Below are positions 63,593-64,000 of a stretch of DNA of 64,000 bases, piece after piece. Positions within the stretch are counted from its first letter, which is position 1. Each line of letters begins with the position of its first letter. A model generated the notes under the pieces. It saw nothing but the letters and a program-made list of their open reading frames with translations, searched no databases and was not told where the DNA came from. Where the stretch lies: contig NZ_CP063110.1 in NCBI RefSeq assembly GCF_014931275.1, positions 124,001 to 188,000 of the forward strand, in the 5' to 3' direction. The DNA comes from Haemophilus parainfluenzae. GTDB lineage: Bacteria; Pseudomonadota; Gammaproteobacteria; Enterobacterales; Pasteurellaceae. The translations under genes and the position numbers were made by a program.

Positions 63593-64000
63593 TTATTGTG
63601 CAATTTTTAAATCTTGATACAGATAATTTCGATAACTATTCACTAAATCCATATCCTCTGCATCTTCGAGCTTACCTTGGCTTAACTGACGCATAGCGAT
63701 ATTTGCTCGCATAAAGTCATCTTTCGGTGATAAACCTGCCACATCAAGTAACACGCCACCAACAAAGGCTAAATCTAAGAAATCTTGCTGTTGAACAAAG
63801 TCAGTTTTACGATTAGTTCTAACCACAAATTGAGTCACATAATCTGGATTTACAAAATTACCTTTTTTCGGTGGAAGCTGATTATCAAAAGCGACTTGGT
63901 GATCACCAAAATAACCGAATACATAAGGTGTTTCACGCGATTTTAAATAATCATTTAAACCTTCAATCGCCTCATTAAGGCTATCAATACGATCAATATA
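63593..64000 (-). CDS. C-terminal part of a sulfatase / phosphoethanolamine-transferase-like protein (partial)
   Basis: The frame stays open from the stop at 63593 to the right edge (135 residues visible). The segment TPYVFGYFGDHQVAFDNQLPP carries the FGDHQ motif of the alkaline-phosphatase-like sulfatase fold, in which Asp and His bind the metal. The rest, FVVRTNRKTDFVQQQDFLDLAFVGGVLLDVAGL given here by key residues, is like the end of LTA-synthase or lipid A/LOS phosphoethanolamine transferases. An internal GTG at 63838 is not the real start. Family and substrate need the missing N-terminal part. Confidence 0.65.
   Translation of the reverse strand, partial: YIDRIDSLNEAIEGLNDYLKSRETPYVFGYFGDHQVAFDNQLPPKKGNFVNPDYVTQFVVRTNRKTDFVQQQDFLDLAFVGGVLLDVAGLSPKDDFMRANIAMRQLSQGKLEDAEDMDLVNSYRNYLYQDLKIAQ

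Overview
This window is chromosomal DNA of a Pasteurellaceae bacterium in the genus Haemophilus. The best fit is Haemophilus parainfluenzae or a close relative. The reasons are: more than 40 exact copies by eye of the Haemophilus-type DNA uptake signal (AAGTGCGGT or its complement), many of them paired as terminator hairpins; AT-rich codon use; H. influenzae-like gene neighbourhoods (yhcH-pnp-nlpI-deaD-mltF, bolA-nqrABCDEF-apbE-nqrM-mnmA, ytjB/serB); and the presence of both hemB and nadN. H. influenzae lacks hemB and needs haem. An organism with hemB plus the NAD-salvage enzyme NadN fits the haem-independent, NAD-dependent growth of H. parainfluenzae. The species call is an inference.

Layout. 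1-7 kb: zapA, polA, then a sulfur-metabolism group (cupin, cysteine desulfidase CyuA, YeeE/YedE-type transporter, TusA-like protein) and a YhcH-type sugar anomerase. 7-14 kb: an RNA-metabolism block (pnp with an RNase III-type leader hairpin, nlpI, deaD), mltF and an unannotated 47-residue basic ORF. 14-17.6 kb: a divergent surface lipoprotein / TonB receptor pair bracketed by two identical terminators. 17.6-28.3 kb: raiA, an AGCS amino-acid symporter behind a tandem glycine riboswitch, a PNPOx-like protein, transketolase, ytjB/serB, yajQ, a secreted unknown, argH and rho.

28.3-46.9 kb is the most unusual part. The rpsP-rimM-trmD-rplS operon is present twice, intact, in opposite orientations (28270-30431 and 44708-46867). 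The copies look about 97-98% identical and enclose about 14.3 kb: gdhA, hemB, tatABC, two tandem BCCT transporters that carry a duplication scar, a core-MetE/OsmC pair, a decapitated substrate-binding-protein gene next to a possible transposase remnant, nadN and an unknown secreted protein. The inverted repeats could support inversion of this segment, give two doses of ribosomal and tRNA-modification genes, and suggest that the nadN side arrived as a transferred block.

46.9-56.4 kb: mnmA, a tautomerase, nqrM, apbE and nqrFEDCBA, which together encode the Na+-pumping NADH:quinone oxidoreductase with its flavin transferase and assembly factor, then bolA. 56.4-64 kb: yajG, corA behind a long leader with a possible leader peptide and alternative hairpins, yggT, yggU, leuS, lptE, holA and the 3' end of a sulfatase/phosphoethanolamine-transferase-like gene. 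I saw no rRNA, tRNA, CRISPR array, complete insertion sequence or prophage.
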